64,000 nucleotides of DNA. Source: CAWBLP01 sp963789495 (GTDB lineage: Bacteria > Pseudomonadota > Alphaproteobacteria > Acetobacterales > Acetobacteraceae). The stretch lies in contig CAWBLP010000018.1 in NCBI GenBank assembly GCA_963789495.1, forward strand, positions 62,001 to 126,000. The letters run 5' to 3'. Each line of letters opens with the position of its first letter. Within the stretch, counting starts at the first letter, position 1. The notes under the pieces are model-generated. The model was not told the DNA's origin, made no database searches, and saw only the letters and a list, made by a program, of their open reading frames with translations. Positions 1-7,828 of the stretch are shown one piece after another. Made by a program: the position numbers and the translations under genes.

Positions 1-110
1 CCGCTGCTTGGATCGGCTTCCTGCACCGCGCGTGTGCCTACCGGGAGCACCGCGAACAGCACGGTCCACCAGATCAGCACATAGAGAACGAGACCGGTAA
101 ACCAGTTCAT
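1..110 (-). CDS. DUF1467 family membrane protein, 3' part outside window
   Basis: The reading frame starts at the ATG at 110 and runs off the left edge. The first 37 residues begin MNWFTGLVLYVLIWWTVLFA, then a short polar stretch, so a single N-terminal membrane helix is visible. Small DUF1467 proteins of this form follow rnj in many alphaproteobacteria, and rnj lies just upstream here. Family function is unknown. The call rests on the N-terminus and on position only. Confidence 0.7.
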   Translation of the reverse strand, partial: MNWFTGLVLYVLIWWTVLFAVLPVGTRAVQEADPSS

Positions 111-215
111 TGGAAGTCAATTCGCTCAAATTGAAAGACGGCAGTCTTATTGACCATGGGCCAAAGCCCGGCACAAGCCACCAGCCTCTCAGCCACCGCG
201 TGGCGCCGCGCGTGC

Positions 216-1862
216 TTAGACACGCAGCAGATGCACGTCCACCAGGGGCCGCTTCTGCAGCCGCCGCCCTAACGCTCGTCGCAGGGCGGCCCGTGCGGCA
301 TCCGCCAGGGCGGCGTCATCCCGTCGCAGCGACGCCGGCAGATCAGCCAGCGCCTCGGCAAACTCCGCACCGACCCGGACAGCTTCCGGCTCACCGGGCT
401 CGAACAGGCCCGGCGCGCTGAGCTGCGGGGGCGCGCGCAAACGCCCAGCTTCGTCCACCGCCAGGCTGGCCACGACCACCCCATTGAACAGCATGCGCCG
501 GCGGGCCGCCATGACACCGCCGGTCAACGGCACCAGCCGGCCGCCATCCACAACCAGCCGTCCCACTGGCGCGCTGTCCACCACTTCCGGCCGTCCAGGG
601 GCCAGGCTCAGAATATCGCCATCCTCCATCAGGATCGGCGTCGAACCGGCTTCCCGCGCCAATTCGGCATGCGCTGACAGATGGCGCCACTCACCGTGCA
701 CGGGCACCGCGAAGCGCGGCTTCACCAGCCGGTACATCCGCCGCAATTCATCCCGCGCCGGATGGCCGGAGACGTGCACCAGATGGTCGATGTCGGTCAT
801 CAAGTGCACGCCGCGACGCACCAGATTGTCCTGCACCGTGCCGATCGCCCGTTCGTTGCCGGGGATGACGCGCGAGGAAAATACCACCGTATCCCCCTCC
901 CCCAGCGCGACGCGCGGATGCGTGTCCATCGCCACGCGGGCCAAGGCGCTGCGGGCCTCGCCCTGGCTGCCGGTGATCAGAATCAGGATGTTGTCGTCCG
1001 GCACATCGTCGATGTCGTCCTCGCCGAGGAATGGCGGGATGCCTTGCAGGTAGCCGCAGGCCCGGGCGGCGGAATCCAGATTGCGCAGGCTGCGGCCGAC
1101 AACGGCGACGCTCCGGTCGGCCTCTCGCGCGGCGAGTGCCAGGGTCTCGACACGGGCGACATTGCTGGCGAAGCAGGTCACCGCGACCCGTCCGCGCATG
1201 CCGCGGATCAGGGCGGTCAGGCTCTGACGCACCTCGTGCTCGCTGCCGGAATGGCCCTCCACCATCGCGTTGGTGGAGTCGCAGATCATCGCCAGCACGC
1301 CGCGCTCCCCCAGCGCGGCCAGCGCGGCCTCATCGGTTGGCGGGCCAACCAGCGGCTGCGGGTCCAGCTTCCAGTCCCCGGTGTGCAGCAACAGGCCATA
1401 CGGCGTGTCGATCGCCAGCGCCTGCGCTTCCGGGATGGAGTGCGCCATGCGGATGAATTGCAGGCGGAAGGGCGCCAGCTCGATGCTGCCGCCAGGCGGG
1501 ATGACATGCAGCTTCACCTGGTTGGTGAGCTGCGCCTCCCCCAGCTTGCGGCGCAGCACGGCGGCGGCGAACGGCGTGGCGTAGACCGGGCAGCGGAGTT
1601 GCGGCCACAGATGGGCCACGGCGCCAATGTGGTCCTCATGGGCGTGCGTAATCACCAGGCCCAGCAGCGCGTCCCGCCGATCGCCGATGAAGGCGGGGTC
1701 GGGCACCATGATATCGACTTCGGGGTGTTCGGCGCCGCCAAAGCCGATGCCGCAATCGATGGCCAGCCATTTGCCATCGCAGCGGTAGAGGTTGAGATTC
1801 ATGCCGATCTCACCCGTCCCGCCCAAGGGCAGGAAGGCCAGGTCACCGGTTTCTACATCCAT
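216..1862 (-). CDS. rnj: Ribonuclease J
   Basis: 548 residues, the normal size for RNase J, a cytoplasmic metallo-beta-lactamase-fold enzyme with 5'-3' exo- and endoribonuclease activity in mRNA decay and rRNA maturation. The zinc-binding HxHxDH motif is present as THAHEDHIG (His73, His75, Asp77, His78). A second metal region reads HTGDWKLDP, the beta-CASP region contains CDSTNAMVEGHSGSE, and a late HVSGHPARDE motif is seen. The start MDVETGDLAFLPLGGTGEIG is the expected N-terminus. It lies between the YihY gene and the DUF1467 gene, close to the usual alphaproteobacterial nuo-coaX-rnj order. No truncation is seen. Confidence 0.95.
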   Translation of the reverse strand: MDVETGDLAFLPLGGTGEIGMNLNLYRCDGKWLAIDCGIGFGGAEHPEVDIMVPDPAFIGDRRDALLGLVITHAHEDHIGAVAHLWPQLRCPVYATPFAAAVLRRKLGEAQLTNQVKLHVIPPGGSIELAPFRLQFIRMAHSIPEAQALAIDTPYGLLLHTGDWKLDPQPLVGPPTDEAALAALGERGVLAMICDSTNAMVEGHSGSEHEVRQSLTALIRGMRGRVAVTCFASNVARVETLALAAREADRSVAVVGRSLRNLDSAARACGYLQGIPPFLGEDDIDDVPDDNILILITGSQGEARSALARVAMDTHPRVALGEGDTVVFSSRVIPGNERAIGTVQDNLVRRGVHLMTDIDHLVHVSGHPARDELRRMYRLVKPRFAVPVHGEWRHLSAHAELAREAGSTPILMEDGDILSLAPGRPEVVDSAPVGRLVVDGGRLVPLTGGVMAARRRMLFNGVVVASLAVDEAGRLRAPPQLSAPGLFEPGEPEAVRVGAEFAEALADLPASLRRDDAALADAARAALRRALGRRLQKRPLVDVHLLRV

Positions 1863-2159
1863 ATCGAGCTGTTGCTTACCTCAAGAATTGCATCGTCAGA
1901 ACGAACTGAGCGTTGCGGCGCGTCAGGCGCAGCGGTTGAGACTTGATATAGACCATGGTGGAGCCAATGCCAGCGTTGCTTGGCGCGGGTCGCGGGCTAT
2001 GGCGCGGCGCGGCGCGGGCAGGATGGCGCGGGCTGCCGTGCTCCGGCACCAGGGGCCCACTCCAACCGTCACCTATGATGATCGTCCCGAGGACATGCGG
2101 CGGGGTTCTCATCAATCCGCGCGGGCGGCGCCGGGCTGGCGGCGCCTTGCCCGCCAGCC

Positions 2160-3209
2160 TCACCTGTCCGTGCTCTCCCCCAGCGTGTCAGCGGCGTGCG
2201 CATCGCGTGTGCCCATCGGCCGAGCCGCGCCTGTGGTGGTGTCCTTGTGCGTCTGCCGCTCCGCTTCAGCATTGACTTCGGCGCCAATCAGCACGGCCAG
2301 GGACGAGAGGTACAACCAAGTCAGCAGCACCACCGCGCCGCCCAAGGTGCCGTAGGTTTTGTCGTATGAGGAGAAATTGGCGACGTAGACGGCAAACGCG
2401 ATCGAGCCGAGGGTCCAGAGCACGGTGGCAGTGATGGCACCCGGAGACACCCAGCGCCATTGCGGCTTGTCGCGGTCAGGCGCGTAACGAAATAGGCTCG
2501 TCAGACCCAGCATCATCATTGCCATCAGAAGCGGCCATTCCAGCACCAGAAGCAGCCACTTGGTGGTACCGCCCAGGCCAATGGCCGTGACGACGGCTGG
2601 CAATACGGCGACCAGCAGGAGTCCGACAATGCCGCCGAGCACCATGCCGAGAGTCAGGATGATCGCGAGCATGTTGAACTTCAGGAAGCTGCGTCGCTCC
2701 TGCTCGCCATAGGCGATGTTGAGCGCGGTCATCATGCCGCTCATGCCGCGTGAGGCGCTCCAGAGCGCGAACAGCAGTCCCACGACGGCACTCAGCCCAA
2801 GCGCCCCGGTCGAGGCCGTAGCCAACTGGTGCAGTTCCTGCTGCAGCATATCGCGGGCCTGGCCGGGCAGCATGCCGGTCGCGGCGCCCATCTGTTGCTC
2901 GATCTGCCCGGGATCCAGGAACAGGCCGTAGATGGAGACCAGCGCGGCGAGCCCAGGGAAGAGAGCCAGCAGCACGCTGTAGGTAACGCCCCCCGCAACC
3001 AGGAACAGGTTCTTGTCGGACATGTCCCGCCAGGTCCGCCAGACGACATCCTTCCAGCCGTGTGGGGGAATCTGGGTGGGATTCGCGGCGTCTCGTCCGC
3101 GACCGGACGGCGATGTTTGTGCGGGGTCGGCTGGTTTGCGCCTCGCGCCTGTGCCGGTCAGTTCTCCCATCCTGCGGCGAAGGTCCTTGAGTTCCGCGGA
3201 TCCGCCCAT
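2160..3209 (-). CDS. YihY/BrkB-type inner-membrane protein
   Basis: About 349 residues. After a polar N-terminus of roughly 70 residues come about six hydrophobic segments, with the family pattern FLVAGGVTYSVLLALFPGLA, then ALWSASRGMSGMMTALNIAY, then a YGTLGGAVVLLTWLYLSS segment near the end. YihY proteins are integral inner-membrane proteins. They were once called RNase BN in error, and their true role is unsettled. The ATG at 3209 has a GGAG ten bases upstream and is preferred to the GTG at 3311, whose extra residues do not look conserved. The C-terminal tail of about 30 residues is polar. Confidence 0.85.
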   Translation of the reverse strand: MGGSAELKDLRRRMGELTGTGARRKPADPAQTSPSGRGRDAANPTQIPPHGWKDVVWRTWRDMSDKNLFLVAGGVTYSVLLALFPGLAALVSIYGLFLDPGQIEQQMGAATGMLPGQARDMLQQELHQLATASTGALGLSAVVGLLFALWSASRGMSGMMTALNIAYGEQERRSFLKFNMLAIILTLGMVLGGIVGLLLVAVLPAVVTAIGLGGTTKWLLLVLEWPLLMAMMMLGLTSLFRYAPDRDKPQWRWVSPGAITATVLWTLGSIAFAVYVANFSSYDKTYGTLGGAVVLLTWLYLSSLAVLIGAEVNAEAERQTHKDTTTGAARPMGTRDAHAADTLGESTDR

Positions 3210-3370
3210 CGGTGCTGTACTCCACTCTCCGGTCGAGTGGCGGGCGCCACCTGACGGCAAGCGAAACACGGTGGCGGGCGCAAAAGTTGCGGCCCGCCAA
3301 ATTGCCACCACTCAGGCGTTGCCCGTTTGCCTCATCCCGGCAGCGTTCCGCAGCCTGTCCCAGGTTTGGG

Positions 3371-3404
3371 GTGGAATGCGGGCAAGCGTGGAATGCGGGC
3401 AAGC
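3371..3404. repeat. 17-bp direct repeat, two copies
   Basis: The unit gtggaatgcgggcaagc occurs twice head to tail, followed by a partial third start. It lies in the coaX-yihY intergenic region next to a copy of dispersed repeat family B. It carries no coding signal. Confidence 0.8.
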
Positions 3405-3409
3405 GTGGG

Positions 3410-3480
3410 AGGCGTCGCCCCCGCCCCCCATCAAGGGGCCTGCCCCTTGAATCCCCGCCAAGGGCTCGGCGCTTGGAACC
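3410..3480. repeat. Dispersed intergenic repeat, family B copy 1
   Basis: GC-rich element with a ctgccccttgaatccccgcc core followed by aagggctcggcgcttgg. The same word order recurs at about 37716-37780 and 40405-40560. Its arms (aagggg/ccccttg and ccaagg/cttgg) can form short hairpins. It lies just after the coaX stop codon. It looks like a REP-type element and no function can be read from it. Confidence 0.6.
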
Positions 3481-3491
3481 GGCCGGACCGG

Positions 3492-4301
3492 TTACTCGTG
3501 GTCAATCAGCCGGCTGCGATCGCGTGGCAGGCCAGGCGCCGGGTTGCGTTCCGCCAGCAGGCGCAAGCCATCGAGCGTCAGGTCCGGCTCGATCTGATCG
3601 ATCATCAGCGTGCCTTCGGTGAACAGCGGCGCCAGGCCGCCTGTGGCAATCACCTTCATCGGCCCGCCGAACTCGGTCTTGATGCGGGTCACCAAGCCTT
3701 CGATCAGTCCGATATAGCCCCAGTAGACGCCAGACTGCATCGCCGGCACGGTCGAGCGGCCGATCACTGCCTGCGGCCGGCTGATGCCGATACGTGGCAG
3801 GCGGGCGGCGGCCTGATGCAGCGCCTCGATCGACAAATTGATGCCGGGGCATATCACGCCGCCGAGATAGGCGCCGGTCTGGTCCACCACGTCGAAGGTG
3901 GTGGCGGTGCCAAAATCCACCACGATCAGGGGACCGCCGAATTGGCGATGACCGGCCAGCGCATTCAGCAGCCGGTCGGCGCCGACCTCGTCGGGATTGT
4001 CGACCTTGATCTCGAAGCCCCAGTCGAGGCTGGCGCGGGCGACCAGTGGCTCCACCTGAAACCACTCACGGCAGCAGCGGCGCAGATGGTACAGCGCGGC
4101 GGGTACCACGGTGCCGACCACTGCCGCCGATACATCCTGTGCGGTGAGCCCGGCATGGGTCAGCAGTGTCATCAGCCAGACGGCGTATTCGTCAGAAGTG
4201 CGCTGCGCGTCGGTGCGGATGCGCCAGGTGCCGCGCCATTGATCGCCGTCGCGAACCGCGAAGACGATGTTGGTATTACCGGCGTCGATGACCAGCAGCA
4301 T
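3492..4301 (-). CDS. coaX: Type III pantothenate kinase
   Basis: 269 residues. Catalyses ATP-dependent phosphorylation of pantothenate, the first step of coenzyme A synthesis, in the cytoplasm. The N-terminal phosphate-binding motif is LLVIDAGNTNIVFAV, followed by a TWRIRTDAQRTSDEY stretch. The substrate region GADRLLNALAG and the acidic VVDFGTATTFDVVD segment are typical of CoaX (ASKHA fold). The ATG at 4301 puts DAGNTN at the usual distance from the N-terminus and is preferred to the TTG at 4310. It lies downstream of nuoN as in many alphaproteobacteria, but the birA gene often found between them is absent. Confidence 0.95.
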   Translation of the reverse strand: MLLVIDAGNTNIVFAVRDGDQWRGTWRIRTDAQRTSDEYAVWLMTLLTHAGLTAQDVSAAVVGTVVPAALYHLRRCCREWFQVEPLVARASLDWGFEIKVDNPDEVGADRLLNALAGHRQFGGPLIVVDFGTATTFDVVDQTGAYLGGVICPGINLSIEALHQAAARLPRIGISRPQAVIGRSTVPAMQSGVYWGYIGLIEGLVTRIKTEFGGPMKVIATGGLAPLFTEGTLMIDQIEPDLTLDGLRLLAERNPAPGLPRDRSRLIDHE

Positions 4302-4320
4302 GGGATACAAACCGTCTCAT

Positions 4321-4415
4321 CGCGGGCGATGCGAGGCAACCGACAATGGCCGGCCGGTTCCCCGGCCGCAAGTCGGGGATGCGGACCGTTCGCCGGCCAT
4401 GACGGGGAAGGTCAT
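4321..4415. repeat. nuo-associated inverted-repeat element, copy 1
   Basis: Lies between nuoN and coaX. Short arms around caatggccggccgg and ccggccatgacgggg, with an internal ggttccccggcc/gtcgggg hairpin. The ccggccatgacggggaaggt edge is shared with the element at 7608-7725. More degenerate than the copies at 7608 and 10222. Confidence 0.65.
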
Positions 4416-5833
4416 CGGAACAGCGCATGTGCCGCGGCCTGGGCGGCGCCGATGAAGGGCGCAGGGAACAGGAAGAAGAAGGTGGTGAACAGTCCGGTAA
4501 CCGCGGCGACAAAGGACAACGATGCCGGGCGCGGGTCCAATGCCGCCGCCGGTGCGTCGAAATACATCACCTTGACGATGCGGATGTAATAGAACGCGCC
4601 CACCACGCTGGTCAGCACACCGATAATCGCCAGCGCCCACAAGCCCGCCTGCACCGCCGCCAGGAAGATGTAGAGCTTGGCGAAGAAGCCCGACATCACG
4701 GGGATGCCCGCCAGGCTGAACATGAAGATGGCCAGCCCCATGGCCAGGCCAGGGTCGGTGTTCGCCAGTCCGGCCAGATCGCTGATCTGCTCCACCGCCC
4801 GCCCGCGCCGCCGCATCGCGATGATGCAGGCGAACGTGCCGGCGGTCATGAACACGTAGATGACCATGTAGACCAGCACGCCGCGAATGCCCTCCGGCGT
4901 GCCGGCGGCCAGTCCGATCAGCGCGTAGCCCATGTGGCCGATGGAGGAATACGCCATCAGCCGTTTAATGTTGCTCTGCCCGATCGCGGCCAGCGCACCC
5001 AGGATCATCGAGGCGATGGAGACCAGGACGATCAGCAACTGCCAGGCGCCGAGCAGATGGCCGAACGGCGTCGCCATGACGCGTAGTAGCAGAGCCATGG
5101 CGGCGGCCTTCGGCGCGGTGGCGAAGAACACGGTGACCGGGGTCGGCGCGCCCTCATAGACGTCGGGCGTCCACATATGGAATGGCACCGCGGACACCTT
5201 AAACGCCAGTCCCACCAGCACGAAAACGATGCCGACGACCAGCCCGGCAGAGGCATGCGACGGGTCGGCCAGCAGCTCGCGCAACTGGTGGAAATCCATC
5301 GTGCCGGAGAAGCCGTAGACCAGCGACACGCCGTACAGCAGCAGTCCGGACGCAAGGCCGGACAGCACGAAATATTTCAGGCCGGCCTCGGAGGACCGCA
5401 GATCGTCACGCGCAAAGGCAGCCAGCACGTAGAGCGCGAGCGACTGCAGTTCCAGGCCGAGATACAGCGTCATCAGGTTGGATGCCGACACCATGATCAT
5501 CATGCCGACGACGCTGAACAGCATCAGCACGGGAAATTCGAACCGGCTGATGCCTTGCTTGCGGTTCCAGTCCAGCGCCAAAATCAACGACAGGGCCGCA
5601 CCGGCCAGGATCAGCTCCTTGTTGAAGGTGCTGAACGCGTCAGCGATGTACTGGCCGTGATAGCCGATGCCGCCGACACGGGTGACTACCAGCAGGGCGG
5701 CAATCAGGAACCCGCCGAGGGTGAACATCGTGCACAGCACCGTGCTGTCCTGCCTGCGCAACACGCCGAACAGCAGGATGGCCATGCCGATGCAGGCAAG
5801 AACGATCTCGGGCAGAGCGATAGCCCAGTTCAT
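4412..5833 (-). CDS. nuoN: NADH-quinone oxidoreductase subunit N
   Basis: 473 residues and about 14 hydrophobic helices, an antiporter-like proton-channel subunit of the complex I membrane arm. Recognisable stretches include LYLGLELQSLALYVLAAFAR (helix-5 glutamate), the LKYFVLSGLASGLLLYG segment, KVSAVPFHMWTPDVYEGAPT (helix-7 lysine region) and SNIKRLMAYSSIGHMGYALI. It is the last nuo gene. Its ATG overlaps the nuoM stop by four bases (ATGA), so the two are translationally coupled. Confidence 0.97.
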   Translation of the reverse strand: MNWAIALPEIVLACIGMAILLFGVLRRQDSTVLCTMFTLGGFLIAALLVVTRVGGIGYHGQYIADAFSTFNKELILAGAALSLILALDWNRKQGISRFEFPVLMLFSVVGMMIMVSASNLMTLYLGLELQSLALYVLAAFARDDLRSSEAGLKYFVLSGLASGLLLYGVSLVYGFSGTMDFHQLRELLADPSHASAGLVVGIVFVLVGLAFKVSAVPFHMWTPDVYEGAPTPVTVFFATAPKAAAMALLLRVMATPFGHLLGAWQLLIVLVSIASMILGALAAIGQSNIKRLMAYSSIGHMGYALIGLAAGTPEGIRGVLVYMVIYVFMTAGTFACIIAMRRRGRAVEQISDLAGLANTDPGLAMGLAIFMFSLAGIPVMSGFFAKLYIFLAAVQAGLWALAIIGVLTSVVGAFYYIRIVKVMYFDAPAAALDPRPASLSFVAAVTGLFTTFFFLFPAPFIGAAQAAAHALFR

Positions 5834-7455
5834 AGCCGCGCATCCCTTCCCTCACGGCCAGGTCCGGGCCGGCCATCGATGTCCTGCAGCATGGTTCGCG
5901 AGAAAGTAGGCGTCGACGCAGTCGGACCTGGGGCCGGCGGTCCGGCTTCCGCAGTCCTGGCCGTGTCGGCCATCGCCGCGGTGTGGTGCTGCACCATGGA
6001 GGCGACGCTCGCATCCCAGAAGTTGGAGAAGCTGGTCGGATAGACCCCCATCCACAGGGTCAGCACCACCAACGGCGCGAACACCGCCCATTCCCGCGGG
6101 TTCAGGTCCAGGATGTGGCGCAGCTCTTCCTTGGTCAGCTTGCCGAAGATCACGCGGCGATACAGGTACAGCATGTAGGCCGCGCCCAGGATCATCCCCA
6201 TGCCGCCCAGCAAAGCGAGCCAGAAGTTCACCTGCAATGCGCCAAGGATGACCAGGAATTCGCCCACGAAGCCTGACGTGCCGGGCAGCCCGATCGAGGC
6301 CATCATGAACAGCATGAAGATCAGGCTATAGGACGGCATGCGATCCGCCAGCCCGCCGTAGCGCGCGATGTCGCGCGAGTGGATGCGGTCGTACACCACG
6401 CCGACGATCAGGAACAGCGCGCCGGAGACGATGCCATGTGACAGCATCTGGAACAGCGCGCCCTGGATGCCCTGCACGTTGAAGGTGAAGATGCCGATCG
6501 TCACCACGCCCATATGCGCAACCGAGGAATAGGCGATCAGCTTCTTCATGTCCTCCTGCGCCAGCGCGACCAGCGACGTGTAGATCACTGCGACGACCGA
6601 CAGGGTGAACATCATGGGGGCGAAGTAGGCCGACGCCTCCGGCAGCATCGGCACGGAAAAGCGCAGGAAGCCGTACGCCCCCATCTTCAGCAGCACGCCG
6701 GCCAGGATGACCGAGCCGGCGGTCGGTGCCTCCACATGCGCGTCCGGCAACCAGGTATGCACCGGCCACATCGGCACCTTCACCGCGAAGGAGGCGAAGA
6801 AGGCGAGGAACAGCCAGGTCTGCATGCCCGCCGGGAAGTTCGTGTGCATCAGCGTCGGGATGTCGGTGGTGCCGGCGTGGAACCACATTGCCAGCAGCGC
6901 CAGCAGCATCAGCACCGAGCCGGTGAGCGTGTAGAGGAAGAACTTCACCGCCGCATAGACGCGGCGCGGCCCGCCCCACACCCCGATGATGAGATACATC
7001 GGGATCAACACGCCCTCGAAGAACATGTAGAACACGACGAAGTCGAGCGCGCAGAACATGCCGACCATCATCGTTTCCAGGATGAGGAAGGCGAGCATGA
7101 ACTCGCGCACGTTCTTCTGGATGCTGTCCCAACTGGCCAGGATGCAGATCGGCGTCAGCACGGTGGAGAGCAGCACGAACAGCACCGAGATGCCGTCGAC
7201 GCCCATTTTATAGGTGACGCCGTATTCCGGCAGCCAGGGCAGGGTCTCGACAAACTGGAAGCCACCCTCACCCGGATCGAAGCGCACCCACAGCACCAGT
7301 GACAGCACCAGCACGATCAGGCTGGTCCACAGCGCGGTCCATCGGGCATTGGAATCGATCGTGGTCTGGTCGCCGCGCACCGACAGGATCACCAGGCAGC
7401 CGACGATCGGCAGCCAGGTGATCAGCGAGAGAACCGGGAAGCCGGCGGCGTTCAT
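5830..7455 (-). CDS. nuoM: NADH-quinone oxidoreductase subunit M
   Basis: 541 residues, slightly longer than usual because of a polar C-terminal tail of about 50 residues after the last helix. Antiporter-like membrane subunit of complex I. The family motifs are clear: FVVFYMFFEGVLIPMYLIIG with the helix-5 glutamate, KVPMWPVHTWLPDAHVEAPT with the helix-7 lysine, and DMKKLIAYSSVAHMGVVTIG. It overlaps nuoN by four bases. It is separated from nuoL by a 373-bp spacer that holds a long inverted repeat. Confidence 0.97.
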   Translation of the reverse strand: MNAAGFPVLSLITWLPIVGCLVILSVRGDQTTIDSNARWTALWTSLIVLVLSLVLWVRFDPGEGGFQFVETLPWLPEYGVTYKMGVDGISVLFVLLSTVLTPICILASWDSIQKNVREFMLAFLILETMMVGMFCALDFVVFYMFFEGVLIPMYLIIGVWGGPRRVYAAVKFFLYTLTGSVLMLLALLAMWFHAGTTDIPTLMHTNFPAGMQTWLFLAFFASFAVKVPMWPVHTWLPDAHVEAPTAGSVILAGVLLKMGAYGFLRFSVPMLPEASAYFAPMMFTLSVVAVIYTSLVALAQEDMKKLIAYSSVAHMGVVTIGIFTFNVQGIQGALFQMLSHGIVSGALFLIVGVVYDRIHSRDIARYGGLADRMPSYSLIFMLFMMASIGLPGTSGFVGEFLVILGALQVNFWLALLGGMGMILGAAYMLYLYRRVIFGKLTKEELRHILDLNPREWAVFAPLVVLTLWMGVYPTSFSNFWDASVASMVQHHTAAMADTARTAEAGPPAPGPTASTPTFSRTMLQDIDGRPGPGREGRDARL

Positions 7456-7607
7456 CGGGCGTGGCTCCGCTGGTTCAGCTGGCGGCAGGCGCAGTCTGCG
7501 TCTGGGCCACCGCGTCCGCGGCCCGGGCCGCCACCGCTATCGTGGTCGCTGGCAGGGCCGCAACGCTGCCGGTCGAGGTCATGGCGCTCGTTGTCAGGGC
7601 CGTACTT

Positions 7608-7725
7608 TTCCCCGTCATGGCCGAACCTGACCCGGCCATCTGCCCCCGAAGAGACGCGCGCCGTTGCTGCCCGGCCCGATCGCCCGAGGGCGGATGGCCG
7701 GGTCAGGTTCGGCCATGACGGGGAA
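7608..7725. repeat. nuo-associated inverted-repeat element, copy 2 (best)
   Basis: Two arms of about 38 bp (7608-7645 and 7688-7725) are reverse complements with one mismatch. Each arm contains ccccgtcatggccgaacctg, then acccggccatc. The central 42 bp differ from other copies. It occupies most of the 373-bp nuoM-nuoL spacer, where I see no gene. As RNA it would fold into a very stable long hairpin within the nuo transcript. Confidence 0.9.
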
Positions 7726-7828
7726 GGTTGCGGGGCGCGTACGGGCCGTGACGGGGCGAGGCCCAGCCCTGGCGGGATGCGTCCCACCCCAGCTGCAAAG
7801 CGTCGCGGCGCACACACGATCATCACAC

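Noticed and set aside
1863..2159. Gene between rnj and the YihY gene
   Set aside because: Open frames exist on both strands but none has a family pattern or a supported start; treated as intergenic.
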